Assembly: GCA_030062745.1 (NCBI GenBank)
Contig: CP099841.1
Span: forward strand, 26,477,398 to 26,541,397
Direction: 5' to 3'
DNA from: Capitulum mitella
Taxonomy: Eukaryota; Arthropoda; Thecostraca; Pollicipedomorpha; Pollicipedidae
Length of the DNA stretch: 64,000 nucleotides
Shown in pieces: positions 21,490 through 31,374 of this stretch. Both the position numbers and the translations under genes were made by a program. The notes beneath the pieces were generated by a model. The model had not been told where the DNA came from. It did no database searches and was given only the letters and a program-made list of their open reading frames with translations. The first letter of the stretch is position 1; every line of letters starts with the position of its first letter.

Positions 21490-23500
21490 GCGGTTCCGGT
21501 AGATGCGCCGACGCAACCCCAGCGCCCCTGTGGTAGCCGACGGAACCCGAGACCCGACGCGTCGCCGCCGGCAGGCTCTAGCGCAGCACGATCATGGTCA
21601 CGGATCCGACTCCTACAGGGCATTCAGCCGCGCTGTGCGGTCGGCGCCGTGGCGCGACACGCGTGCCGACACCCAGAGGCGGATCGATGACGGAGGGCGC
21701 CGGTCCATGCGGCGGTGTACTCGTGCTGTTGTGGGTGGCAGTAGGCCCGCGCGTGTGACATCTGACGCGACGCCTGACCGGCTGGATACCATTTTTGTCG
21801 GTGTAGGCCGACGTGTGGCCGGCGAGGTGGTCAGTCAGGAGGCGCCGCACCATACTGCATGCCGTTTGCCACGCGTTGACGCCTGCTCCATGTTATTTTC
21901 GCCCCTCGCCTTGACCGACCTGCATGTCATCGTGCTCACTACGAACAGCTCCTCGGCCCATGATGAGGATGATATCTGTGTGCGCCTTGTCCGCCTTAGT
22001 TTTCAGTTTATCGGCACGAAAATTCCCCACCTGGCCAACTCCAGCCCATCCTTCTCCAAAGTCCCAAGATCCTGGAAGCATTTCCTAGTTTTTCCTATCT
22101 TTAAATCCGGCGATCACACCCCAGCCTGCAACTGCCGGCCCGTTTTCATTGTCAAAATGATCGCAAAAATCGTACAGCGAGCAGTTCACCACCAGCTGTA
22201 CGGTTACGTACCCCACAGCCATCTCCAATCCTCCACAAAGCACGATTTCCGTACTCGTCACTCGACAGAATCCGCGCTGGTCTCTACATCCGACCACGTC
22301 CTATCCGCCAACGACCGTGGAGAAATATTGCTGTTCTGCCTCCTCGATCTCAGCAAGGCCTTCGATGTAACAGACCACTCCGAACTCCTTTCTAAGCTCC
22401 AAGCCCACGGAATTGCCTCTTCTTAGTTTTCGGCCTGTATTCAAAATCATACCCCGAGTGTCAGCATCACTGACAGTCTGGGTTCCACCAAATTCTCCCC
22501 TAAATTTCCCCACAACGTCGGCGTCTTCCAGGAATCCGTGCCGAGCCCCTTGCTGTTCTGCGTGTTCGCGAAAGGTCTAAGCTTGTACGCCGAGGACGCA
22601 GTGGTGGTCCAGTCTGCGGACGATACTCAAGTTTTGGTCAGTGGCCCTAAATCTTATTACAAAACACCTCTGCACGATTGGAGCGCATCCTGGTCTCACT
22701 TGATATTTGGTTCAGATCCAACGGCCTGAAGGCCAATGCTGACAAAATCCAGCTGAGGTTGCTCGGAAGTGCCCAAAATGTTCGTAGCATGCCCAGCTTT
22801 ACAGTGAAATTTAGCGTCCACAATCTCATCCCATGTTTGGGATCCAAAAACCCCGGATTGCTCTTTGGCCGCACTCTCAGCTGTAATTCTCATGTGTCTC
22901 TTGTAACCAAACGATGTTTCGGAGTCTTGGCCGGTCTAACACACCTGAAGCACTGTCTGCGCACCGCCGACGTCATGACGCTGGTAAACGCCTTGGTTCT
23001 GTCGCAGGTCCGATACTGCATCCTGTCTACGCCAATGGTACCAAAAGTAATCTGTCTTAGGTTAAAAAAATATGGATTACGCAGCTGAAGTTTTTTCCGG
23101 TCACAAAAAGTCGATCATGTGTTGGACCTGCTCCAAAAATTCGGCTGTCTGTCTGCTGACAGTCTCACGGGGCTGCATATCGTCATGCTGTTACACAAGG
23201 TTAACTTAACGGACGAACCCGAAGACCTTGCTCGTCAGTTCCGCACGGTAAATGAGACGCGTCAGGGGAACACCAGGCAGGACGGTGATCTTCATATTCC
23301 GCGGTCCCGTACCGAGATGGGAGAGCGCCGTTTTTGTACGTGAGGTGCTGTCTTGTACAACGCCCTCCCACCTCGCTTCCATGGACTGCCCGTGCCATCT
23401 TACAGGTGGTCACTGGAACTGGTGTGTGCCCGCCATCAGTAACAGGACCTGACAGTGATGTACCGTTTTCTAGTCATCTTCCATGTGCAGTTTTATGCGT
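21490..23500 (+). mobile_element. Non-LTR retrotransposon (jockey/CR1-type LINE) ORF2 remnant
   Basis: From about 21,960 the + strand encodes a decayed reverse transcriptase: SWKHFLVFPIFKSGD, then LYGY, then FRTRHSTESAL, then LLDLSKAFDVTDHSELLSKL (catalytic LDLSKAFD), then PSPLLFCVF and QSADDTQV (the ADD core, Tyr replaced by Ser). The later part (22,678-23,088) is in another frame, and a C-terminal tail with RSRTEMGERRF and LYNALPPRF ends near 23,442. Stops lie at 22,424-22,426 and 23,086-23,088, with a frameshift near 22,680 and a stop in the tail. The GC-rich start (21,490-21,900) is open in the same frame but does not resemble RT; it may be older 5' sequence of the element or unrelated DNA. 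Confidence 0.88.
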
Positions 23501-24405
23501 GAGTTTTATTTAACATCGTCTGCCTCTGACCCTTGTACTGTTCAGTCACCTCGACAATGGGCTGTAATAGTCACGAGCGCTTTGTGCATTGCCCAAATAT
23601 ATGTCTATGTCTTTGTCTATATTTGACCCGTACAAATGTTAGGCAAATCATTGCATTTCATCGAAAAACAACTAGCGCAAGCAGGAGTCGTAAAAACTTT
23701 TGGAAGTCAGCTGGGATGATTTCATCTTTTAACATTCTGGTTGTGTTTGAACCGATCTATCTTGCAGAGCGCATCTGCCCTCATCCATCCTTCAGCATGT
23801 GCCAAGCCACCTAACGAAAAACCCGGGATGATTTTAATTGGTAGCGGACTCTGCGTCCAGGTCCAGATAATGACGCGGAATGCTTCAGAACAGCAAAACT
23901 CGTTTGCAGTTAGAATGAAGTCAACTCTCTGCATGCTCGACGACCTGGCATCCTCAGAACTCAGTATGATCCGCGCTGCTTTGCCTGGCGTTTTGAGGAA
24001 AATCACCACCTCTGTTTTTTGTCAGAATGCTTAGCGGGGATGATGGTTAGGAACAGGGTCTGTTCTTAGCAGCATTTGATCGTTGGAATTTGAGTATCGA
24101 TGGGTAATACATATTAGCATATCCGGTTTGGAAAACATTTTTCTCAGTACGGTGTTAGAGCTTGTAGATACCGTCAGAGGAACTCGATTCCTGGGATCGA
24201 CTCCTATTTGCATTTGAAATCCATTAGACCCCAATGCATCAGTTTATCTCTTTGTGGGTGCGCTGACAGGCGCAATTTATACGACTGCAACTACAGATAC
24301 AGACTGCAAAGATCATCAGGAATCAAATGCCATCATCAAAAGACACATCGGCTCTGTCTAAGAGAGTTTTCCAAGGCCGGCTTTTATGCATTTCAGTGAA
24401 GCATT
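23501..24405. other. Intergenic, no supported gene
   Basis: Between the LINE tail and the 3' end of gene 2. No protein or RNA signature was recognised. Confidence 0.45.
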
Positions 24406-24411
24406 TTTATT
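24406..24411 (-). terminator. Candidate polyadenylation signal for gene 2
   Basis: AATAAA on the - strand, about 100 bases beyond the gene 2 stop codon. Position and canonical sequence make use plausible. Confidence 0.5.
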
Positions 24412-24511
24412 CGACCTAATGCAATTCACAATGCTTCTCCGATAACGATCATAAAGTTTTGTTTTTCAACGACATTCGCATCGATCACTCAACCACCGCT
24501 CATCAGCTCCA

Positions 24512-26179
24512 TCATCGTTCACTCCCTGTCTCACATGCAACGTTATAGTGGCCCTCACCGCCCGCCGCTGCTACAGGCCGGCGTTCCACGTCCGCCACCG
24601 TCTCAGGCATGGGCTTCCCTTTCGTCTCCGGCAGCAGCAGAGTGGCCAGGCAGGCCAGCAACATGAACACGCCGAACACGGCCGCCGGCGCACTCTCGTG
24701 CAGCTCGCTGACCAGGTCCACCACGAACGGAGAGACGGCGGCGCCCAGCCGGGTCGCCATCTGCTGCACCCCGGCCGCCACGACACGCACGCGAGTCGGC
24801 ATAATCTCGGCCGCATACAAAAGCATCGAGTTGAAGGCCGACGACACGCCGACCTTGCCAACAAGGCCAAGCACCAGCCACAGCGTGGCGTCCCTCTTGG
24901 CGAAGACCAGGAACATGGCGGCGGTAGCGGTGGCTAGGAACAGCGCCTGCGACGGCCTGCGGCCGAACCGGTCCAGCAAGACGAACGTTAGGCTGGGCGG
25001 AATGTCGGCGAGGCCGGACAGCGCCGCAGCCAGGTGCGGGTTCGTGCTCAGCTGGGCCGTGTCAAACGTGATGCCGAAGTAGGAGCCGGCGGTGACGAAA
25101 CCAATGAACGTTATGGCGAGCGTGTAGCGACACATGCGTCGCGTCTTAACCAGCTGCAGAGCACGCTGGATGCAACCCTCGTCAGCGTCACCTCTAAATG
25201 TCGCTTCATGAGCCAGGAGGTGCTCTCTCGTCTCGGCCATGACCTTCAGCACGTCGTCTTCGGCCGGCACTTGGCGGTCATTCCAGCGCGCTCCTCTCTT
25301 CAGCACCTCGTACGCCTCGGACAGCTTGCCGTGAAGGACCAGCCATCGTGGCGACTCGGGCATCAACCAGTAGTTGGGCAGGAAAATGAGCGAAGGCACG
25401 GCTAAGGCCAACTGCAGCAGCCACCGCGTGCGGATGCCGTAGGACGCGAGGGCCACTAGACAAGTGCCGAAAGCGAACGGCATAAAAATGATGGTTCCGT
25501 AGGTCGCTCTACGTCGGGGTCCGCACAACTCTGTCATCAGAATATATTGACAGTTTATCATTGAAGCCATGGCGAAGCCGGTGAGGAAGCGGACGACGGC
25601 AAATGCCGAATAGCTGGTGACGAATGCCGCGGCGAAGGCGCAGGCGATCACCATCAGCATGAATGGCAGGAAGACGGGCCGTCGTCCGAAGCGATCGGCT
25701 AACTCTCCGCTAATAATTGAGCCCACTAGACCGCCGAGCATCAACCACGACTGCAGCATCGATAACAGCGGCTTGCGGCCACACACCAGGTTCCACTCGG
25801 TCACCACCGTCGACTCGTACACAGACCGGTCGAACGACCAACGCGAGCAGGCTGCTGTCGAGTTGATTCGGTAGCAGCGCGGAGTGTCCGAAGGCAGCGA
25901 CGCGAACGTGGCGTTCTCGTCGAATCCGTCGGCGCACTTGAATTCGGGCGTCGCTCCGATAAACATCATCGACATGGAGAACGTGGGAAAGATTAGCCAC
26001 ATCACGGACATGTAGGCGATTGTTAGCATCTGCCACCGTCCAGTGCCGCAGTACCGCTCTAGGATGTCTTCGAAGTTGACGTCCTTCCCCGCAACATTCT
26101 CGTCCTCGACTGTCCCAGGAGTGTTTATCTGCCCGTTACCGGCAGGAGCGCCTGTGCTGTCCGCCTTCGCAGCCGACAT
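24512..26179 (-). CDS. SLC22-family organic ion transporter, intronless (gene 2)
   Basis: Predicted 555-residue MFS membrane transporter, a close paralogue of gene 1 along its whole length. It has the same conserved VNFEDILERYCGTGRWQ segment before the first membrane helix, glycosylation sites at N89 and N106 in the large extracellular loop, GELADRFGRRP at 158-168, PESPRWL at 274-280, the second-half LDRFGRRPSQAL repeat, AEIMPTRVR and the LPETKGKPMPETVAD tail. The start at 26,179 (MSAAKADSTG) matches the Met-Ser-x-Ala start of the other paralogues. The frame stays open upstream to 26,602, but that extension lacks family similarity. No introns, stops or frameshifts are present, so it is probably functional. 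The substrate is unknown. Confidence 0.93.
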   Translation of the reverse strand: MSAAKADSTGAPAGNGQINTPGTVEDENVAGKDVNFEDILERYCGTGRWQMLTIAYMSVMWLIFPTFSMSMMFIGATPEFKCADGFDENATFASLPSDTPRCYRINSTAACSRWSFDRSVYESTVVTEWNLVCGRKPLLSMLQSWLMLGGLVGSIISGELADRFGRRPVFLPFMLMVIACAFAAAFVTSYSAFAVVRFLTGFAMASMINCQYILMTELCGPRRRATYGTIIFMPFAFGTCLVALASYGIRTRWLLQLALAVPSLIFLPNYWLMPESPRWLVLHGKLSEAYEVLKRGARWNDRQVPAEDDVLKVMAETREHLLAHEATFRGDADEGCIQRALQLVKTRRMCRYTLAITFIGFVTAGSYFGITFDTAQLSTNPHLAAALSGLADIPPSLTFVLLDRFGRRPSQALFLATATAAMFLVFAKRDATLWLVLGLVGKVGVSSAFNSMLLYAAEIMPTRVRVVAAGVQQMATRLGAAVSPFVVDLVSELHESAPAAVFGVFMLLACLATLLLPETKGKPMPETVADVERRPVAAAGGEGHYNVACETGSER

Positions 26180-26602
26180 CGGTGCTCGGCACACACCGTA
26201 TTCAGCCTGTTTCCACCTCCGCGGAGCCGCCTCAAGGCACGTGCGATTGCACTGCTCGCCGTCACGTGACTGCCGTTTACGAGCGTTGCCCCCCCCCCCC
26301 CCAAGGACGGCGCCGCGCCCGTGAATCGAGCCGCGAGCACCTGCGGCTGCGGCTGCGGCCGCTCGGCGACAAAAACCGGTTCTGAGGAGGAACCAGAAAA
26401 GCTGGGAATCTGTGCGGCTTTGGCGGGACGGGTGGGAAGGAGCAGAAAAGTGTGGGTGCGGCTCCACTGCGTGCGTTTCCAATATTTTTTTCGTGTTGCC
26501 AAAGGTCGACTGAACGCTAAAACCAAAGCTGGAGATCAGACCCGATCTCGCTTCTTTCTCCAGAATTCTCGGATCCTCGTCTGGTGTGTGCGAGCAGCTC
26601 AT
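26180..26602 (-). promoter_or_regulatory. 5' leader / promoter-proximal region of gene 2, open in frame
   Basis: GC-rich sequence directly upstream of the gene 2 start, with a C-run at 26,290-26,302 on the + strand. It is open in the gene 2 frame and would add 141 Ala/Gly/Arg-rich residues if translation began at 26,602. Family comparison favours the inner start, so this is more likely 5' UTR and promoter. Part of it (ggagc, acgtgact(g/t)... words at about 26,230-26,285) resembles sequence upstream of gene 4 (54,040-54,115), which suggests a shared ancestral promoter region. Confidence 0.5.
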
Positions 26603-28212
26603 GCTATAAACGTTTCAGGCTTGTGTTAGACATGTTCTTCAGCTGCCAACCAGTCCTTACACGCGCACATGGCCCACCCCTCACGTTTTTTGTGCCCATA
26701 ATCTTCGCGGTAATGGCGCTGGCGCGACAGATTTTTGTCATCTGCTGTATTCAGAGTGCATATTTTATTACTGAAAATATTTCAGTCGGCCCGCAACTTT
26801 TCCACGATGGCCCGCAGGGTCGTAACCAGGTTTTTCTTCTTGGAGGGAGCTCAGTGTTAACTGTAATCACACGAAAACCGCCTTCCGGGAAGACGATGTG
26901 GTTTTCACAAAAAATACGGCCAAAGAAGCGGCCCGCCCCATCCCCCGCCCTCCCCTTTTGCCAGCGCCGTTGATGGCCTGGCAGTCACGGCCGCGCAGCC
27001 GATCCGTCATCAGAGGCGCACGGCCGCACGCGTAGCGAGCCGTGGAATGGGCACTGGACTGCGTGTGGAACAGTTACTGTCGGACAGCCAGCTACATTGT
27101 AAGGAGTCAGCGCGCGTGATACGCTTACAACTCGGAGACAGAGGTAACGTAGGTCAGGTCTCCAGGAACGCTGTTTCGTGTACGTATGGAGAAGTCTGAA
27201 CCCCTCCATTGTTCATTGGTGCCTCCCAATGTTTTCTTTGTCTCTTAAAATGAAATACACAGAACATCGGCAAGACTTCTGGCATGCCAACATGCAACAT
27301 GCAATCACCAATTTCACGCTTGTCAATTTCTTCAACTGCAAGTGTTTTGCGAGTAATACACGCTGCGAATGCAACTGGTCATGAGGTGCACGGAAAGAAT
27401 CCGTAGCATTTTATATAACCATATCATTCATTTAGATCGTACTATCATATCGTCATATCAGCATGCTATGATACCATCATATCACATAACCACATCATCA
27501 TATCATACCAAGTTATATCATATTATATAGTCACATAGCCAATCATACCTCAGCATTTTTGGAACAGTTCTGTCACTGGCTAGGAATTTCGTAAATGGGA
27601 ATGCCGATCTGCCAAATGCCGATCTTGCATGCTTACATGCAATATTTGTAGTGACGAGTCTAACTGCAAAATTAGCTGGGAAAAGCTGAGTCAACAAAAA
27701 TTCTTCTCGATTCCAAATCTGAAAGTGTTCCTACATCGATGTTTGTAGCCTACGCTCAGTTTTATCATGGAAGCTGCCTATCGAGTAGACTCATCATGAC
27801 ATTTCCAAATCTCGGCGGTAAATTCATTGTAGTTGGGGGCAGGGACGGATCCAAAGAGGGGAGGGGGAGGCCCCCTGGGTATTTTGGTGCCTTTACGCGC
27901 TTTCGGCGGGTATGCGCGCCAGCCTAAAAACCCTTAGCTGCCAAAGCCAGCGAGGGGGTATTGGCGTCCCCATGTCTAAAACAGGACCATGCGACACTAA
28001 GGAGACATTTCCGAGATGATGCACTTGAGCCCTGTTGTTTAAAAGATGACCCTTGACACTACGGAGACAACCTGGGATAGAGCATTGAAGCCGCAGAAAT
28101 ACAGCACGACCACGCAATCAATTTTATTGCTAAATAAATCTCAGAAACTATGTCCTACACAAAGTAACGCCATGTTCACTACAAACGGGCGCTAGTCATG
28201 TGGAAATAGCGT
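26603..28212. other. Intergenic; degenerate atatcat repeat, no gene
   Basis: At about 27,410-27,540 the sequence is a loose repeat of atatcat/catatca words, an old microsatellite. The rest shows no recognised gene or transposon protein. Confidence 0.5.
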
Positions 28213-29427
28213 TTAACCCTATTCCCGTAGGGCTAGACGGTATGGCCGATTCCCGGCAGGGGGGCGGATTCCGCCCCCCCCTGAGATCTCGAGAACTACT
28301 GGTCTGATTTCATCGCAACAAACGGCAATCGATTTGCCGTGACGTGAACTACACTTTTATAAAAAGAAATTTTCAAAATTTTAAAAGTTGTGGATACAGG
28401 GGGGCAAAAATGTCAAAATGGGGGGTACTTTTGGACTTCTTATAACTCCATTGTTTATGGACCGATTTCGATGAAACTGGCATGAATCGAGACATTATGG
28501 ATGGAGCTTTTACCATGGGTCCCCAAATCTGAAATTTTGAGAAAAATCATGGGCGTTTACAGGGTTTCAAAAATAGGAGGATTAGTTTTCTAACAACTGA
28601 ATGAACAAAAGAGGCAAACACCCTTTTTTGGCTTCTGCTAGTCATGTTATACTAAACAAGTACAAATCACGTTACAATGTTTGTATAATGTTAGCATAGG
28701 CGGTGCCAGGGACATGAAAAAGGGGGAACTGTCATGGTCACACGTTTCTCAGATCAACTTGTGACCTTTGACCCTAAATGACCTCCAATGACCTTGGGGT
28801 CGCTTGGAATGATCTCCTGTGCATTTAATATTATCTTTAAACGTTTTCAACCATTTCAATTCACTCTATTTCAAAAATTTCATTTTATGGCTATTGCGAT
28901 ATAGGGTTACGCGCACTAACATTTTAGGTCATAGCTCCGTGACCCGACCTGGTATCAAGCTAAAACTTGGTACACAAGTAGAAGGCACACTTCTACGTCA
29001 TGTGTATTCCGGGTTTGGCATTTGAAAAAAGGGTCCCGAAATTATAGCGAAAAAACTAATTTTGATTTTTGACCTTGACCTGACCTTGTAAAATAACCTC
29101 AGCAAAAAAAACTATATCTGCACATTGCCCAACTATTTAGCTATACATCCATATAAAGTTTTAAGTTTTATCTTAAAAACTCTGTTTTTGGCAGACATTT
29201 TCCTTTTACCCTGAAAATGGCCAAAAATGGCATGAGGTACCTCCCAAAAACGTTGCCTGGCTCCGCCCCTGTGCAAAATAGAATTTTGAAATTTTGTCAC
29301 GGCACGTAGAACGAATAGCTAGGAAAAGTCACTAAGTTTCGTAAAGCTGCGTTAAAAAGCCTAGAATTGGCAAGCAAAAAACCCGAGGGGGGACGGATTC
29401 CGCCCCCCCTGCCGGGAATAGGGTTAA
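28213..29427. mobile_element. piggyBac-like non-autonomous element, family 2
   Basis: TTAA at 28,213-28,216 and 29,424-29,427. The left end is ttaaccctattcccg and the right end, reverse-complemented, is ttaaccctattcccggcagg: near-perfect terminal inverted repeats. A G-run/C-run hairpin (ggggcggattccgcccc) follows inside each end. Between the left terminus and its hairpin the cccg word recurs after about 28 extra bases. No coding capacity. TTAA plus CCC termini point to the piggyBac superfamily. The interior contains TGACCT clusters, including tgacctttgaccc at 28,762-28,774. Confidence 0.8.
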
Positions 29428-29499
29428 GCCTAATGGGGCACGTCACATGATTCAGCATGTTCTGACAGTTATATCTTTTTCCTCGGATTCACGAAATTT

Positions 29500-29975
29500 C
29501 CACTTTGTTCCGTAAGGGCACACCACAGCGCGGGCAGCGTCCAATCTAGCCGGCGACAAAAAGGCCGTTCTTACTTGTCAGCTGTGCCTTGCGCCGCATG
29601 TGCGCCGGGTCTCTCGGTTATGTTCGGGTTTTACGCGGTTGCCAGTCCACTATACGTCATCCATTGCTGGCCGCTGACTTCCGAGCGGCCGGTCGCGGGG
29701 TGCTGACCGGCCCGGGTCTGCTGAGCTGGGGTGGGCACGCTGCCCCTATAAGCGGCCGTTCTCCCGGTCGCAAGGTGTTGGCCCAGACCGGGCCTGCTCG
29801 ACTGTGACCGGGGCTCGACGCTGCCCCTGTGCGCGGCCGTGTCCGAACCGGAGTCCAGACCCTGTTGAGGCTGCCGAGTGCGCCTGGAAGACGCCGCTCG
29901 GCGGCTCTGCCCTGGCGCCCACGCCCGCCCCGGCTGCGACGGTCGGTTACTTGTGTTTGCTCCGGCCGTGAACAC
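29500..29975. repeat. GC-rich block with a diverged tandem repeat of about 78 bp
   Basis: Two diverged units, about 29,690-29,760 and 29,766-29,842, share gctgcccct, gcggccg and ccgggtctgct/ccgggcctgct words. On the - strand an open frame of 114 codons (29,631-29,975) reads them as a repeated peptide of about 26 residues with the shared words RGSV, QH and ATGR. Either a minisatellite or part of a repetitive protein; no known domain, splice site or homologue supports coding. Confidence 0.5.
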
Positions 29976-31374
29976 TACACTGAAAAAAAAACAGAAACAC
30001 CCTCGGGGGGAGTATGTGAGGGTGGCACACCCCTTTCAAAGTGACAGGTATTCTCATTGAAGGGTTACTTGACCCTTAAAAGGGTTATGAAACCCACTTT
30101 GACCCTCTAAATCCACGACGCAGCTTCACATGGTAGTAGGGTTGGTCAGGGTGTCATGATTTTTAGTCCCGAAATGGGTGTTCTTTATGACAAACGAACG
30201 GGAGTCACAAGGGGTTTGCAATAGGATGGGTTTTCTTGACTCATTTTTACTTCTTTTGTTATTGCCTGCAAGGGCATTTGTGATCTTGCCCGAACGCCGC
30301 GGGGGTCGCAGGAAGTGTCATTTGGCAAAAAGCGATTTAAGGGTCCCAGCAGCATGTTCGGAGTCACTGAAAACATTTGGACATGACTCCAGAGGCTTTT
30401 GATTGGTGCTGTGACCAATGAGACGGAGAGAGGACCACTCGGTTATTGAAAAGCGCAGAAATATTTTAGCATTTCATTAAAGCCCCCCGGCATCAGTCAG
30501 AAGCATCTGTAGCTGCTATATTATCCTTAAAGTCGACATCCGTAGTTTTAGTTATGGTCTGTGTGGGCTTTTCTTCAAAAGAAAAAAAGTCTTGCGGGAC
30601 GGGCGTGGGCCTTCAGATTGAGGTAATAGGACGGAACGGAACAGGCTTTCCGAATCCAACAAAGTGGCACCTCCAATTTATATTCTGAACATTGACCATG
30701 TCCGTGGACGTTCATTTTCGCGCGGAATGTGTTGAGAACCATTATAGCAATGAATGCCTTTTATAAAAAATTGCAGAAAACTATAAAGACCTTTCCTTTT
30801 TGCCTAAATAAGCGTTCCTATGTCTTTGAGTCCGGTTAGTTTTAAGCTAACTGTCGGCTAATCGCATTGCTCTTCAAGAGTGCCTAACATTGTAGATTGT
30901 TAATGTCTGATGATCCTTGGTATTAATCCTCATGCAGAAATAATTATTGCCAATAGCAAGCATATTAAAAACAGCAGAACAGAAACCTACAAACAAATAT
31001 ACAAATATACAAACAAACAAATATCAATAATCTTGCTGGCTTGCATCACTGAAAGGATGACTTGAACTTCATGTCTTACCAGCTCTACCTTCCAGGTTTC
31101 AGCAAGCCTCCCGTAAAATGCTCTGTTGTGAAACCGCAAGACGTCCCGACCAAAAACGATGGAGCGCAACTGCACCAAAAGCGGAATGCTACTGTACTCT
31201 CTTAAGCGCGTACCGCAGTTCGTATAATCTTGAAAACCATACAGTCTTCCTTCTGTGATAGATCATGCGCTTATATTTAACTTGCCATACAATTATGTGC
31301 TATACCCATGTTGAAAAGGAAGTTTTCCAAAAGTGAACTGCTTTGTAAATCGTTCAGTTTCATTATGTTACGCG
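29976..31374. other. Intergenic, no supported gene
   Basis: Contains short direct words around aagggttacttgacccttaaaag but no recognised element or gene. The 74-codon frames near 30.2-30.4 kb overlap on opposite strands and are probably chance. Confidence 0.45.

Noticed and set aside
21503..21900. Separate Arg-rich protein at the start of the 307-codon frame
   Set aside because: It is GC-rich, continuous with the LINE reading frame and has no recognised motif; it may be element 5' sequence or chance.
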